The notes: generated by a model not told the origin, from the sequence alone. A stretch of 64,000 bases of DNA from Falsochrobactrum ovis (GCF_003259955.1 NZ_QLMK01000008.1:44945-108944), one strand, 5' to 3'; positions 1 through 9,312 are shown, counted from the first letter of the stretch. Made by a program: numbers and translations.

Positions 1-887
1 GAAATCGCCATCTGCCAGAAGGGAGAAATGTTAATTACAGGGAGAGCGTTTTTGATTATGCCAAGGAACAACGCGCCCAGCACAGCGCCAGCAACGGAGC
101 CAATGCCGCCGAGTATGGAAATCCCGCCAATAACACAGGCTGCAACGCTGTCTAGCTCAAAACCAGCGGCGATATCGACAGAAGCGACGGCATAGCGCGA
201 GACCCAAAGATAACCGCATAGCCCAGCCAAAGCGCCGGAAAGCACAAAGGCAAAGAACCGAGTGCGCCCGACATCAATGCCGGTATAAACAGCGGCTGTG
301 GGGTTTCCACCAGATGCGTATAGCGCGCGCCCGAAAAAACTGCGTGTCATGATGATATGGATTGCAATTATGATGAAAATTGCGGTCCAGCCGAGTAATG
401 GAAGGCCGAATAATAGGCTTCGCGGCGTATTAAGAAAGGATGCGGTCATCTGGTGGGCATTCACCCAGGAGCCGCCGGAAAGAACAAAGGCCATGCCACG
501 GTAGATCGTAAGTGTGCCGAGCGTCACCACGATTGCCGGAATATTGAGTTTCCATACAAGAATTCCGTTGATGGCCCCAAGAATCGCGCCAATTCCTATC
601 GCTGAGATGATCAGAAAAACTAACGGTAGTTCGGGAAAAGCTGCGTTTAGCATCGCGACTGCCATGCCGGTAAAGGCAAGATTTGCGGCAACCGACAAGT
701 CAATCGCCTTGGTGAGAATGACAGCCATTTGCCCAAGTGCGATAATGATCAAGATTGAGGTATCGTTAAAAATAATTGCAAGGTTACTCGGACTAGCAAA
801 GCCCGGCGCGCGACTGGCAAAAAGCCCTATCATAACTCCAATGATGATAAGGAGCAGAAGTTCACGCTGCTTGAGCAACTGTTTCAT
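1..887 (-). CDS. rhaP: L-rhamnose ABC transporter permease RhaP (3' end outside window)
   Basis: Inner-membrane permease of a CUT2/RbsC-type sugar importer. Reading the minus strand from the ATG at 887 gives about 295 codons with no stop before the window edge, so the C-terminus is missing. The translation starts MKQLLKQREL and has repeated hydrophobic segments. It carries family signatures such as TKAIDLSVAANLAFTG and GGISILGGIGSVAGAVLGA. The ATG lies 3 bases after the rhaT stop, so translation is probably coupled. Synteny (rhaR-rhaS-rhaT-rhaP, divergent from rhaD-rhaI) matches the characterised Rhizobium leguminosarum locus, where rhaQ, rhaU and rhaK follow. Those genes would lie beyond position 1. 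The family call is firm. The rhamnose substrate is inferred from context. Confidence 0.9.
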   Translation of the reverse strand, partial: MKQLLKQRELLLLIIIGVMIGLFASRAPGFASPSNLAIIFNDTSILIIIALGQMAVILTKAIDLSVAANLAFTGMAVAMLNAAFPELPLVFLIISAIGIGAILGAINGILVWKLNIPAIVVTLGTLTIYRGMAFVLSGGSWVNAHQMTASFLNTPRSLLFGLPLLGWTAIFIIIAIHIIMTRSFFGRALYASGGNPTAAVYTGIDVGRTRFFAFVLSGALAGLCGYLWVSRYAVASVDIAAGFELDSVAACVIGGISILGGIGSVAGAVLGALFLGIIKNALPVINISPFWQMAI

Positions 888-890
888 TGA

Positions 891-2429
891 CTACCCCACA
901 TTTCCAGTTGCTGCACGTACCAGCAATTCTGCGTCAAGAGTGGCACGTTCAAAAACGCCCTCCATCAACCCTTCGCGCATGACAATGACGCGGTCAGACA
1001 TGCCAATTATTTCCTGCAGCTCCGATGAGATCATAATAATGCTGAGACCCTCAGCCGCGAGTTCACTTATGAAAGCGTGCACAGCCGCCTTCGAGCCGAT
1101 ATCGATACCTTTGGTGGGTTCATCAAGAATGACGACTTTCGGATTTGTGGCCAACCATTTGCCAATCACCACCTTTTGCTGATTGCCGCCCGACAAGGTG
1201 CCTACCGGCACCGAGAGAGCGGCCGCACGTAAATCGAAACGTTCAGCATATTTGCGCGTGAGCGACAGTTCTTCTGCCATCCGCAAAAAACCTTGACGGG
1301 AGGTGCGAGATAGTGAGGGCAGAGAGATGTTTTGATAGATAGGGAGTTGAAGTATCGCGCCGTGTCGGCCGCGTTCTTCAGGCACATAGACGATGCCATT
1401 GGCCACGGCGTCTCCCGGGCGACGGATGCTGATCTCGCGCCCTTCCAGCACCACCTTGCCGGTCGATGGCTGCGTTATGCCAAAAAGGGATTGTGCAAAC
1501 TCGGACCGACCAGCACCAACAAGACCATAAAATCCTAGGATTTCGCCTTTTCGCAACTCAAAAGAAATGTCTCTAAATTCAGTCGGATGCGAATAGTTTT
1601 CCACCCTTAAAACGGGCTTTCCGATCTTCACATTTTGTTTCGGAAATGCTTGCTCTACCGTTCTTCCGACCATCATACGCACGATATCATTCTGCGTGGT
1701 GCCGGCTAAAGCCCCGCTGCCAACGGCTTGCCCATCACGAAAGACAGCGTAATTATCTGCTATTTCATAGACTTCATCGAATTTGTGGCTGATGAAAAGG
1801 ATTGCCTTTCCCTGTGATTTCAGTCGGTCCACTATTCGGAACAGATCCTCGATTTCTTTGTGCGAAAGAGCCGCGGTGGGCTCATCCATAATGACGATAC
1901 GCGCATCAACCGAAAGTGCGCGCGCAATCGCTACGAGGTGACGCTGAGCTATTGAAAGTTCTTTGAGTTTGATCCGCGCATCCACTGTTGTTTCCAGCGA
2001 GGATAGCAAGGCTTGTGAGCGCGCAAACACAGCTTTCCAATTAACGAAGCCCAATTTTGTACGCGGCGCATGACCAAGATAAATATTTTCACCGACCGAC
2101 AACTCATCGAAAAGCACGGTCTCTTGATGAATTGCGGTGACGCCGTGATTGGTTGCATCTTGTGCGGAGTTGAAATTGACAGGCTTGTTATCGATGCGGA
2201 TTTCACCACCGTCGGGCTGATAAATTCCTGTCAGGATCTTAACCAGCGTGGATTTGCCCGCGCCATTTTCGCCGATTAATGCAGTTACTTTGCCGGGATA
2301 AAGCGCAATATTGACGTTATCCAGTGCTCGCACACCGGGAAAAGTCTTGGTGATACCGCGCATTTCAAGAAGCGGCGTGTTTGAAACAGCCGCTCCCGGG
2401 CGCTCGGCAGTTTGAAAAGCTGCATTCAT
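891..2429 (-). CDS. rhaT: L-rhamnose ABC transporter ATP-binding protein RhaT
   Basis: Cytoplasmic ATPase that drives rhamnose import. It is a 512-residue tandem protein with two ABC domains, as in RbsA/AraG. The first Walker A is GENGAGKST (about residues 53-61), and the first half also has a DEPTAALS Walker B. The second half has the ABC signature LSGGNQQK followed by VVILDEPTKGID. The second half lacks a canonical Walker A, which is normal for the family. An upstream in-frame ATG at 2498 is rejected because it lies inside a terminator-like hairpin. The ATG at 2429 has an AGG about 8 bases upstream and gives the usual length. The gene follows rhaS and precedes rhaP. In R. leguminosarum the corresponding transporter and the kinase RhaK are functionally connected; that is family knowledge, not visible here. 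Confidence 0.92.
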   Translation of the reverse strand: MNAAFQTAERPGAAVSNTPLLEMRGITKTFPGVRALDNVNIALYPGKVTALIGENGAGKSTLVKILTGIYQPDGGEIRIDNKPVNFNSAQDATNHGVTAIHQETVLFDELSVGENIYLGHAPRTKLGFVNWKAVFARSQALLSSLETTVDARIKLKELSIAQRHLVAIARALSVDARIVIMDEPTAALSHKEIEDLFRIVDRLKSQGKAILFISHKFDEVYEIADNYAVFRDGQAVGSGALAGTTQNDIVRMMVGRTVEQAFPKQNVKIGKPVLRVENYSHPTEFRDISFELRKGEILGFYGLVGAGRSEFAQSLFGITQPSTGKVVLEGREISIRRPGDAVANGIVYVPEERGRHGAILQLPIYQNISLPSLSRTSRQGFLRMAEELSLTRKYAERFDLRAAALSVPVGTLSGGNQQKVVIGKWLATNPKVVILDEPTKGIDIGSKAAVHAFISELAAEGLSIIMISSELQEIIGMSDRVIVMREGLMEGVFERATLDAELLVRAATGNVG

Positions 2430-2474
2430 CGCAATACCTGAAGTCAAATCACAACTGTCTAAATCAGTTGAGTG

Positions 2475-2504
2475 AAAAGGCGGAATGCTTGGGCGCATCC
2501 CGCC
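2475..2504 (-). terminator. Hairpin with T-run between rhaS and rhaT
   Basis: On the minus strand a 10-bp stem (2504-2495 with 2488-2479, one G-T wobble), a 6-base loop and TTTT follow immediately after the rhaS stop. It looks like a partial rho-independent terminator that would give more binding protein than ATPase. It also rules out the rhaT ATG at 2498, which lies in the stem. Confidence 0.7.
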
Positions 2505-2512
2505 TAGCTGGA

Positions 2513-3508
2513 TTAAAAAATCTTGGAGAATTCATCGATGTTGGTTTCGTCATAGACGAAAGGATCACTCATCGCGGCTTCACCATTTTCGCCGATTTTA
2601 ATTTTACCCATCCGCCCGGCTTCTATTTCTGAGCCTGGCTTGCCGTCTGTCTCGCCTTTGACAAGACGATAGGCAATTTGGGTGGCAGAATAGCCCAGAT
2701 CAATAGGATTCCAGATTGCAAATTCCTTGGTCGCACCAGACTTGATGGCTCCAGCCATTTCTGATGGAAGACCCAGGCCAGTTACGTAAACTTCGCCAAT
2801 TTTCCCTGCATCTTTCACCGCTTGTGAGGCGGCAAGTACCCCCACTGTTGTAGGTGCTACAATAACTTTCACATTGGGATGTGAGGTCAGCAATCCTTGC
2901 GCTTCACGATAGCTTTTATCGGCTAGATCATCGCCATAGACTGTCGTAACCAGATTAAGACCCGGGAAATCGCCGAGCTGTTTCTTCATCTCGTCGATCC
3001 AGATATTCTGGTTTGTCGAAGTGGTGGTCGCCGACAGAATTGCAAAATCTCCCTTACCATCGGGAAGGTGACTTGCTGCGAGCTGAAGGCACATTTTACC
3101 AATCAGTTCATTTGAAGATGGGTTGAGGTGCACGATGCGGCCTTCAGGTGCGACACCAGAATCCCAAGAGATTACTTTGATGCCGCGCTGCGCTGCTTTC
3201 TTCAAAGCAGGAACGACCGCATCCGGATCATTGGCTGAAATAGCAATAGCGTCCACGCCCTGCGCGATCAGCGAGTTGATAACCTCGATTTGGCCCTCAG
3301 CCGTCGTAGAGGTTGGGCCAGTATAAATAATTTCGACACCGCCCAACTCTTCTGCTGCCTCCTGCGCACCCTTATTTGCAGCTTCAAAGAAGCCATTACC
3401 AAGGGATTTGGCGACAAGCGCGATTTTCATATCTGCAGCTTGTGCGGAATTTGCCATGAAAGCCACCGCTAAAGCTGTGCCAATTGCTAATGCTTTAAAT
3501 AATTTCAT
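2513..3508 (-). CDS. rhaS: L-rhamnose-binding periplasmic protein RhaS
   Basis: Periplasmic solute-binding protein of the rhamnose importer, 331 residues, Peripla_BP_4/RbsB-like fold. The N-terminus is a signal peptide (Lys at 2 and 5, hydrophobic core, cleavage after ANSAQA near residue 24), and the mature protein begins ADMKIALVAKSLGNGFF. The ATG at 3508 is preceded by GGGAGGAAC, a strong ribosome-binding site. It lies 42 bases after rhaR and is probably cotranscribed with it. Rhamnose specificity is inferred from the adjoining rhaR, rhaD and rhaI genes. Confidence 0.92.
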   Translation of the reverse strand: MKLFKALAIGTALAVAFMANSAQAADMKIALVAKSLGNGFFEAANKGAQEAAEELGGVEIIYTGPTSTTAEGQIEVINSLIAQGVDAIAISANDPDAVVPALKKAAQRGIKVISWDSGVAPEGRIVHLNPSSNELIGKMCLQLAASHLPDGKGDFAILSATTTSTNQNIWIDEMKKQLGDFPGLNLVTTVYGDDLADKSYREAQGLLTSHPNVKVIVAPTTVGVLAASQAVKDAGKIGEVYVTGLGLPSEMAGAIKSGATKEFAIWNPIDLGYSATQIAYRLVKGETDGKPGSEIEAGRMGKIKIGENGEAAMSDPFVYDETNIDEFSKIF

Positions 3509-3550
3509 GTCTTGTTCCTCCCAGTAAAGACATCAGTTTATTCTATCCGC

Positions 3551-4375
3551 TCAGGCCAGTTCTACCGAACCTCCATGTGAATCAGCCTTCCCGGTATTAG
3601 CGGATCCTTGCGCAATAATGAGCTTGATACCCGCATTCTCCACCATGCGCCGCGCCTCATCGGAGATGCCATCATCTGTAATCAGCGTGCTTACACGCTC
3701 AAGCGGGCAAAGTATGAGACTGGTGCGACGCGTGAATTTTGTTGAATCGACCATCAAAACAAGCTCGTCTGCTTGGCCCATCAGCTTTTGTTCGCTCTGG
3801 ATGATCAGCGCATCCGATTCCATCACCCCCAAAGGGCCGATGCCTTGGCAGCCCATAAACATACGCCGTGCGTAAAAATTGCGGATAACGTCGTTGTCAA
3901 AGGGCGAAAGAATCAAGCTCTGGTCGCGATAGATAGCTCCACCGGGTACAATCACGGTGCTTTTCGACTGCCGCAACAAATGTTCGGCGATGGCAAAAGA
4001 ATTGGTAAGAACCTGCAAGCGACGCAATGCGAGAAAATGAACCATCTGAAAAGTCGTGGAGCCGCCATTGATGATGATGCTGTCGCCTTCTTCACACAGC
4101 GCTACGGCTTCGCGAGCGATCACACGTTTTAGATCAAGATTTTCGGATTCCGAGACTTTGAACGGGCGACCGGTGAGAGTTCCAAATTGTGGGGGGTGAA
4201 TGGCCTCCGCGCCACCACGAACGCGTTTGATCCTGCCTTGATTGTGGAGCGATGCAATATCTCGACGCAATGTAGCAACCGACGCCTCCGTCAGCTCCAC
4301 TAGATCCTGAATGGTTATCACCGGTTTTTCCTGAACTGCGCTCAGAATAATGCGGTGGCGTTCGCGTTCGTGCAT
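3551..4375 (-). CDS. rhaR: DeoR-family transcriptional regulator RhaR
   Basis: Cytoplasmic repressor of the rhamnose genes, 274 residues. The N-terminal DeoR winged helix-turn-helix (about residues 6-60) includes VELTEASVATLRRDIASL. The C-terminal DeoRC sugar-phosphate sensor domain (about 80-240) has the EGDSIIINGGSTTF and VPGGAIY motifs. The ATG at 4375 is preceded by AAGGAGGAG. It is the first gene of the leftward operon and is divergent from rhaD. In R. leguminosarum the DeoR-type RhaR represses this locus. Here, 10-bp-phased repeats in the shared upstream region are its probable binding sites, so autoregulation is likely. Confidence 0.88.
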   Translation of the reverse strand: MHERERHRIILSAVQEKPVITIQDLVELTEASVATLRRDIASLHNQGRIKRVRGGAEAIHPPQFGTLTGRPFKVSESENLDLKRVIAREAVALCEEGDSIIINGGSTTFQMVHFLALRRLQVLTNSFAIAEHLLRQSKSTVIVPGGAIYRDQSLILSPFDNDVIRNFYARRMFMGCQGIGPLGVMESDALIIQSEQKLMGQADELVLMVDSTKFTRRTSLILCPLERVSTLITDDGISDEARRMVENAGIKLIIAQGSANTGKADSHGGSVELA

Positions 4376-4416
4376 GGCTCCTCCTTATTTGTGTATCGGG
4401 CATAAATACCGCTCTT

Positions 4417-4436
4417 GTCAATCACAAACAATCAAA
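4417..4436 (-). promoter_or_regulatory. Candidate RhaR operator, rhaR-facing copy
   Basis: On the minus strand this reads TTTGATTGTTTGTGATTGAC. It matches the plus-strand copy at 4468-4487 at 18 of 20 bases, in inverted orientation. It contains two TGATTG units 10 bp apart. A TTGACA hexamer (minus strand, 4421-4416) overlaps its end, so a bound repressor would cover a -35-like element. Confidence 0.65.
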
Positions 4437-4459
4437 CTTGATCGATATTATAAGGTTAA

Positions 4460-4489
4460 TGATTGTTTTTGACTGTTTCTGATTGACTC
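4460..4489 (+). promoter_or_regulatory. Candidate RhaR operator, rhaD-facing copy: three 10-bp direct repeats
   Basis: Three consecutive 10-mers, TGATTGTTTT, TGACTGTTTC and TGATTGACTC, lie on one face of the helix. The last contains TTGACT (4483-4488), which pairs with CATATT at 4507-4512 (18-base spacer) as a plausible rhaD promoter. DeoR-family repressors commonly bind tandem or inverted repeats of this kind. Confidence 0.65.
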
Positions 4490-4590
4490 TAATTCTTTTA
4501 ATACGTCATATTCGCCTCAAAGCAATATCGCTTGCGGCGGAGTCTAAAGACGCATAGCGATCTGCCAGTGATGTTTGGGAGGAGAATAAG

Positions 4591-6684
4591 GTGGCTCAAA
4601 GCAGAATTCTCGAAAATAGATGGGATGATGCCAAAGCGGCTATTATGGATGAGCCAGGCAAGCTGCTCTATCGTTCAAATCTGCTTGGTGCCGACAAGCG
4701 TATTACCAATTATGGCGGCGGGAATACGTCAGCAAAAGTAGAAGAAACCGATCCTTTGACCGGTGAGGAGGTAACGGTTCTCTGGGTTAAGGGGTCCGGT
4801 GGCGATGTTGGAACCATGCAACTGGATGGCTTTGCCACATTATATCAGGAAAAACTTCAATCATTGAAGTCCATCTATAAAGGTGTTGAAGATGAAGACC
4901 GTATGGTTGGTTTCCTTCCGCATTGCACCTTTAATCTCAACCCGCGAGCGGCTTCGATTGATACGCCACTGCATGGATTTGTACCGTTTCGCCATGTGGA
5001 TCATATGCACCCTGATGCAATCATTGCAATTGCAGCGTCTAAAAACTCGCGCAGCTTGACCAAGGAAATTTTTGGCGATGAAATCGGATGGCTGCCTTGG
5101 CGGAGACCTGGCTTTCAGCTCGGTCTGGATTTGGAGGCGTTTGTAAAAGCCAATCCTAATGCTAAGGGCGTTATCCTCGAAAGCCATGGTCTATTTACTT
5201 GGGCTGACGACGCCAAAACTTGCTACGAAACCACGCTTTCAACAATTAACAAGGCTATTCAATGGCTTGACGCGCAGACCGCAGGCAAGCCTGCTTTCGG
5301 GGGCGCAGCTTTCCAAAGTCTTTCGGCATCCCAAAGACGCGCCATTGTCGCCCGTCTCATGCCTGAGATCCGCGGACTTATTGGTCAGAATGAACGAAAG
5401 CTCGGGCATTTTGACGATCAAGATGCAGTGCTTGAATTCGTCAATTCCAAAGATTTGCGCAAGCTCGCAGCGCTTGGAACATCCTGTCCGGACCATTTTT
5501 TGCGCACCAAAATCCGGCCGCTGGTTGTTGATTTTAACCCGGCCAAGCCTGATGTCGATCTTGTAATCTCTAAATTGGAAGATGCGCTTGAAGCATATCG
5601 CAATGATTATGAGCGCTATTATGAGGCATGCAAGCACGATAATTCGCCCAAAATGCGTGATCCTAACCCGGTGATTTTCCTAATCCCGGGCGTGGGAATG
5701 CTATCTTTTGCACGTGACAAGGCGACTGCGCGTATTGCAGCCGAATTTTATGTCAACGCTATTAATGTGATGCGTGGGGCTTCCAGCGTCTCGGAATATC
5801 AAGGCTTACCGGAACAAGAAGCTTTCAATATCGAGTACTGGCTGCTCGAAGAGGCCAAGTTACAGCGAATGCCGAAGCCGAAAAGCCTTGCTGGACGCGC
5901 TGCATTTATAACGGGCGGCGCAGGCGGCATCGGATTTGCCACAGCTGAACGCTTGGCGGGGGAGGGAGCTTGCGTGGTTCTTGCTGATATTGACGCAATA
6001 TCGCTCAAATCCGCTCATGAGCGGCTGGCTGAGCGATTTGGCCCCGATCAAGTTAGCAGTATTGTGATGAATGTGACCGATGAAAATGCGGTTGCGCATG
6101 CCTTTAGTGAAGCAATCATTCAATTTGGTGGCATTGATATTTTGGTTTCCAACGCCGGGATTGCGTCTTCAGCTTCCATCGAGACGACTGAATTGAGTGC
6201 GTGGAACCGCAATATGGATATTCTGGCAACTGGATATTTCCTTGTTTCGCGTGAGGCTTTTCGTCTGTTCCGCCGCCAGAAAATTGGCGGCAATGTGGTC
6301 TTCGTCGCGTCCAAAAACGGTCTTGCCGCATCTCCCAATGCGGCTGCCTATTGCACGGCCAAGGCTGCCGAAATTCATCTTGCGCGCTGCTTAGCGCTGG
6401 AAGGTGCTGAGGCCGGTATTCGAGTGAATGTGGTCAATCCAGACGCGGTGCTACGAGGGTCAAAAATCTGGGATGGAGAATGGCGCGAGCAGCGCGCTGT
6501 TTCATCCAATATCGAGGTTTCTGAGCTGGAAGAGCATTATCGCAAGCGCTCAATGCTCAAACAAAATGTTTTCCCGGAAGATATTGCCGAGGCCATCTAT
6601 TTTCTTGCCAGCGATGCATCGGCCAAATCCACCGGGAATATTATCAATGTCGACGCAGGAAACCAGCAAAGCTTCCCGCGTTGA
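4591..6684 (+). CDS. rhaD: Bifunctional rhamnulose-1-phosphate aldolase / L-lactaldehyde dehydrogenase-type SDR
   Basis: Cytoplasmic fusion enzyme of 697 residues. The N-terminal half (about 20-400) is a class II aldolase/adducin domain with a metal-binding histidine cluster (HVDHMHPD) and a second ESHGLF motif. It would cleave L-rhamnulose-1-phosphate to dihydroxyacetone phosphate and L-lactaldehyde. The C-terminal half (about 430-690) is a short-chain dehydrogenase with TGGAGGIG near residue 440 and the catalytic YCTAK with Tyr 587; it presumably oxidises the lactaldehyde. The start is GTG at 4591 with GGGAGGAG upstream. It is the first gene of the rightward rhamnose operon, with rhaI next. 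This fused architecture is the norm in rhizobia and many other bacteria (also called RhaEW). Confidence 0.93.
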   Translation: MAQSRILENRWDDAKAAIMDEPGKLLYRSNLLGADKRITNYGGGNTSAKVEETDPLTGEEVTVLWVKGSGGDVGTMQLDGFATLYQEKLQSLKSIYKGVEDEDRMVGFLPHCTFNLNPRAASIDTPLHGFVPFRHVDHMHPDAIIAIAASKNSRSLTKEIFGDEIGWLPWRRPGFQLGLDLEAFVKANPNAKGVILESHGLFTWADDAKTCYETTLSTINKAIQWLDAQTAGKPAFGGAAFQSLSASQRRAIVARLMPEIRGLIGQNERKLGHFDDQDAVLEFVNSKDLRKLAALGTSCPDHFLRTKIRPLVVDFNPAKPDVDLVISKLEDALEAYRNDYERYYEACKHDNSPKMRDPNPVIFLIPGVGMLSFARDKATARIAAEFYVNAINVMRGASSVSEYQGLPEQEAFNIEYWLLEEAKLQRMPKPKSLAGRAAFITGGAGGIGFATAERLAGEGACVVLADIDAISLKSAHERLAERFGPDQVSSIVMNVTDENAVAHAFSEAIIQFGGIDILVSNAGIASSASIETTELSAWNRNMDILATGYFLVSREAFRLFRRQKIGGNVVFVASKNGLAASPNAAAYCTAKAAEIHLARCLALEGAEAGIRVNVVNPDAVLRGSKIWDGEWREQRAVSSNIEVSELEEHYRKRSMLKQNVFPEDIAEAIYFLASDASAKSTGNIINVDAGNQQSFPR

Positions 6685-6771
6685 TCGCGAAAATCACAGC
6701 AGAAATGAGGCCATGTTCCACAATGAAAAACTGGTCTCATAATGAAAAATCTGGGCAATCTGGGAGGAAAT

Positions 6772-8064
6772 ATGTCCGAGCATCTTATTCCGGCTGACTT
6801 TATTGCCGAGCATAATTCCGGTTTCGACCGTGCTTTAAATAGCGACTATCAGGCGCTTGGAGAGCAGCTTTTGCGTCGCGGCATTGAGATCGACAAAATT
6901 ACCGACAAAGTGGCGGAATATTTTGTTGCAGTGCCTTCATGGAGCACCGTGACCGGGGGCACTCGTTTCGGACGATTTCCGGGTAAGGGCGAGCCGCGAA
7001 GTATTTTTGACAAGCTAGATGACTGTGCCATTATCAATCAGCTTAGTCGTGCAACTCCCACTGTATCCTTGCATATACCCTGGGATAAAGCCGATCCTAA
7101 ACAGTTAAAAACGCATGCAGATGCGCTGGGATTGTCTTTCGATACTATAAATTCCAATACATTTGCCGATACGAGTGAACAGAAATTGTCCTATAAATTC
7201 GGATCGCTAACACATGTCGATAAAGCTGTTCGCGAACAGGCGATTGAACATAATCTTGAATGTATCGAAATCGGACAAGCAGTAGGTTCAAACGGGCTGA
7301 CGGTGTGGATAGGGGACGGATCTAATTTTCCTGGTCAGCAGAATTTTACCCGTGCTTTTGAGCGCTATCTTGATTCCATGGCTAAGGTCTACCAAGCGTT
7401 GCCCGATGATTGGCGAGTTTTTACAGAGCATAAAATGTATGAGCCCGCCTTCTACTCTACAGTGGTGCAGGATTGGGGGACCAGCTATCTGATCGCATCC
7501 ACATTAGGGCCTAAAGCACAATGTCTGGTTGATCTTGGCCATCATGCACCGAACACCAATATCGAAATGATCGTTGCGCGGCTTATCCAATTCGAAAAAC
7601 TTGGTGGTTTCCATTTTAACGATAGTAAATATGGAGACGATGATCTGGATGCTGGTTCGATTGATCCCTATCGGTTATTTTTGGTTTTTAATGAGCTTGT
7701 GGATGCTGAATATCGCGGGGTAAAAAATTTCAGTCCGGCACATATGATTGATCAGTGCCATAATGTTACTGACCCGTTAGAAAGCCTGATTTCATCCGCT
7801 AATGAAATCCGCCGCGCCTATGCGCAAGCTCTGCTGGTGGACCGTGAAGCTTTGGAGGCTTATCAGGAAGAAAATGACGCCCTTATGGCGACGGATGTTT
7901 TGAAAAGAGCCTATCGTACCGATGTTGAACCAATTTTGGCAGAAGCGCGCCGCCGCGCCGGAGGTGCGATAGAACCAATCGCGGCTTTCCGGGCGAGCGG
8001 TTACAGAGAAAAACTCGCAAAGCAACGCCCCGAAAGCAAAGGCGATAGTGGGTCTTTCAATTAA
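6772..8064 (+). CDS. rhaI: L-rhamnose isomerase, rhizobial type
   Basis: Converts L-rhamnose to L-rhamnulose in the cytoplasm, 430 residues. It belongs to the rhizobial-type L-rhamnose catabolism isomerase family (TIM-barrel, metal dependent), which is distinct from E. coli RhaA. Candidate metal-binding segments include TEHKMYEPAF, VDLGHHAPNTN and GGFHFNDSKYGDDD. The ATG at 6742 is not used: the ATG at 6772 has GGGAGGAAAT directly upstream. It follows rhaD after 87 bases and closes the rightward operon. No kinase is seen; rhaK is expected beyond the left edge. Confidence 0.92.
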   Translation: MSEHLIPADFIAEHNSGFDRALNSDYQALGEQLLRRGIEIDKITDKVAEYFVAVPSWSTVTGGTRFGRFPGKGEPRSIFDKLDDCAIINQLSRATPTVSLHIPWDKADPKQLKTHADALGLSFDTINSNTFADTSEQKLSYKFGSLTHVDKAVREQAIEHNLECIEIGQAVGSNGLTVWIGDGSNFPGQQNFTRAFERYLDSMAKVYQALPDDWRVFTEHKMYEPAFYSTVVQDWGTSYLIASTLGPKAQCLVDLGHHAPNTNIEMIVARLIQFEKLGGFHFNDSKYGDDDLDAGSIDPYRLFLVFNELVDAEYRGVKNFSPAHMIDQCHNVTDPLESLISSANEIRRAYAQALLVDREALEAYQEENDALMATDVLKRAYRTDVEPILAEARRRAGGAIEPIAAFRASGYREKLAKQRPESKGDSGSFN

Positions 8065-8214
8065 ATAGCTGGTTTAACTACTCAATATACCGGCTGGAGG
8101 AATCGTTTCTGATGGGCATTTTTGATGCTCATTCAGTAATTGTGCTATTTACATGGCAGCGTTCGACATTCCACAGCAGGCTGGGGTCTCCCCTAGTTAA
8201 CGGTTAGGGCTCTA

Positions 8215-8251
8215 AGGGGCGAGACGGATTTTTTCGCACCGCCTCGCCCCT
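8215..8251. terminator. Hairpin between convergent rhaI and lacI-type gene
   Basis: A 13-bp stem (8215-8227 with 8239-8251, one mismatch) surrounds an 11-base loop. It is GC-rich but lacks a clean T-run on either side. Its position between two convergent genes suggests a bidirectional terminator. The rest of 8065-8292 shows no coding signal. Confidence 0.5.
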
Positions 8252-8292
8252 GCTCAAACCGAATTTTCTAGTCAGTGCGGATGAAATATGTT

Positions 8293-9312
8293 CTATCCGC
8301 TTTCGCCCTCAATAAGTTTCATCGGCCAGATGATCTGTTTTTCTTGAGCTGGATAGGCAGAACTGTATAACGGCATCGTGGAGAGCAATAATTGGCCAAC
8401 TGAGACGCCTAATTCGTGCAACGATAGCCGAAAGCTTGTCAGCGCTGGTTGCAGGAAGCGACCACGCGGCTCTTCGCGAAAGCCTATCACTGCAATATCC
8501 GTTCCGGGAGAAACGCTTGCTTCTTCAAGCCGCCTGTATAATCCCAGCGCCATAAGGTCATAAATTAGCACAATTGCGGTTGGGCGCGGTTTCATTTGAA
8601 GCAGTTCACTTCCTGCGTGATAGCCACCCTGTTCGCTTGATTTTGCGCGTATAATCAGAGATGGATCAAATGAAATTTCATTTTCGGCAAGGCCCATTTT
8701 ATAGCCATCAAGGAAAAGATAGCCGAGATTAGTCTCGTCGTCAGGGACTGCGAGAGCTATGCACTTGTGCCCGTTGGCTACAAGCCGATTGACGGCAGAT
8801 CGCGCCACCCCTTCAAAGTCCAAATCAATCCATGCATGGGAACCGCCCGACTGTGAGCGTCCGAGAGCAACGAACGGCAGCCGTGCACGAATCAGAAAAT
8901 CGATACGTCGGTCGATGCGTTTGGTCGAAGAAATGATCATAGCGTCCACTATACGACGGGCGACCATACGTTTGATGTATTCGTCGCTATCTTCTCCTTC
9001 AGGACAGGGAAGAATAATAAGATCAAGATTGTGTTGCGATAACACACTCTGAAGCCCGTCCGTCAGCCCTATGAAGAAATTGTCTGAATTCTCAGCGGAT
9101 TCCGGTGTGCTCCCCGTCATAAGCCCGACAACATTGGTCACGCCTTGCCGCAGGCTGCGCCCCGACTGATTGGCAACATAACCCAGAGCTTCCGCCGCTT
9201 CGAGCACACGCTGACGCGTTTTTGCGCTGACGTCCGGCTTCCCGTTCAGCGCTCGTGAAACAGTGCCGATCGAAATATTCAGATGCTCTGCAAGCTGGCG
9301 TATGCCGCTCAT
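8293..9312 (-). CDS. LacI-family transcriptional regulator
   Basis: Cytoplasmic sugar-responsive regulator, 339 residues, usual length for the family. The LacI helix-turn-helix is at the extreme N-terminus (SIGTVSRALNGKPDVSAKTR, about residues 12-31). The hinge segment LGYVANQSGRSLRQG follows, and a periplasmic-binding-protein-like effector domain fills residues 60-330. It is divergent from the oxidoreductase/isomerase/ABC transporter genes. A perfect 12-bp LacI-type palindrome lies between the two (9390-9401), so it very probably controls that operon. The effector is unknown. Confidence 0.88.
   Translation of the reverse strand: MSGIRQLAEHLNISIGTVSRALNGKPDVSAKTRQRVLEAAEALGYVANQSGRSLRQGVTNVVGLMTGSTPESAENSDNFFIGLTDGLQSVLSQHNLDLIILPCPEGEDSDEYIKRMVARRIVDAMIISSTKRIDRRIDFLIRARLPFVALGRSQSGGSHAWIDLDFEGVARSAVNRLVANGHKCIALAVPDDETNLGYLFLDGYKMGLAENEISFDPSLIIRAKSSEQGGYHAGSELLQMKPRPTAIVLIYDLMALGLYRRLEEASVSPGTDIAVIGFREEPRGRFLQPALTSFRLSLHELGVSVGQLLLSTMPLYSSAYPAQEKQIIWPMKLIEGESG

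Noticed and set aside
514-1182. 222-codon plus-strand open frame
   Set aside because: It lies opposite rhaP and rhaT, whose translations show clear ABC transporter motifs; the plus-strand translation has no recognisable domain.
2430-2498. N-terminal extension of RhaT from the ATG at 2498
   Set aside because: That ATG lies in the stem of the hairpin following rhaS and the added 23 residues have no family similarity. The ATG at 2429 gives the normal start.
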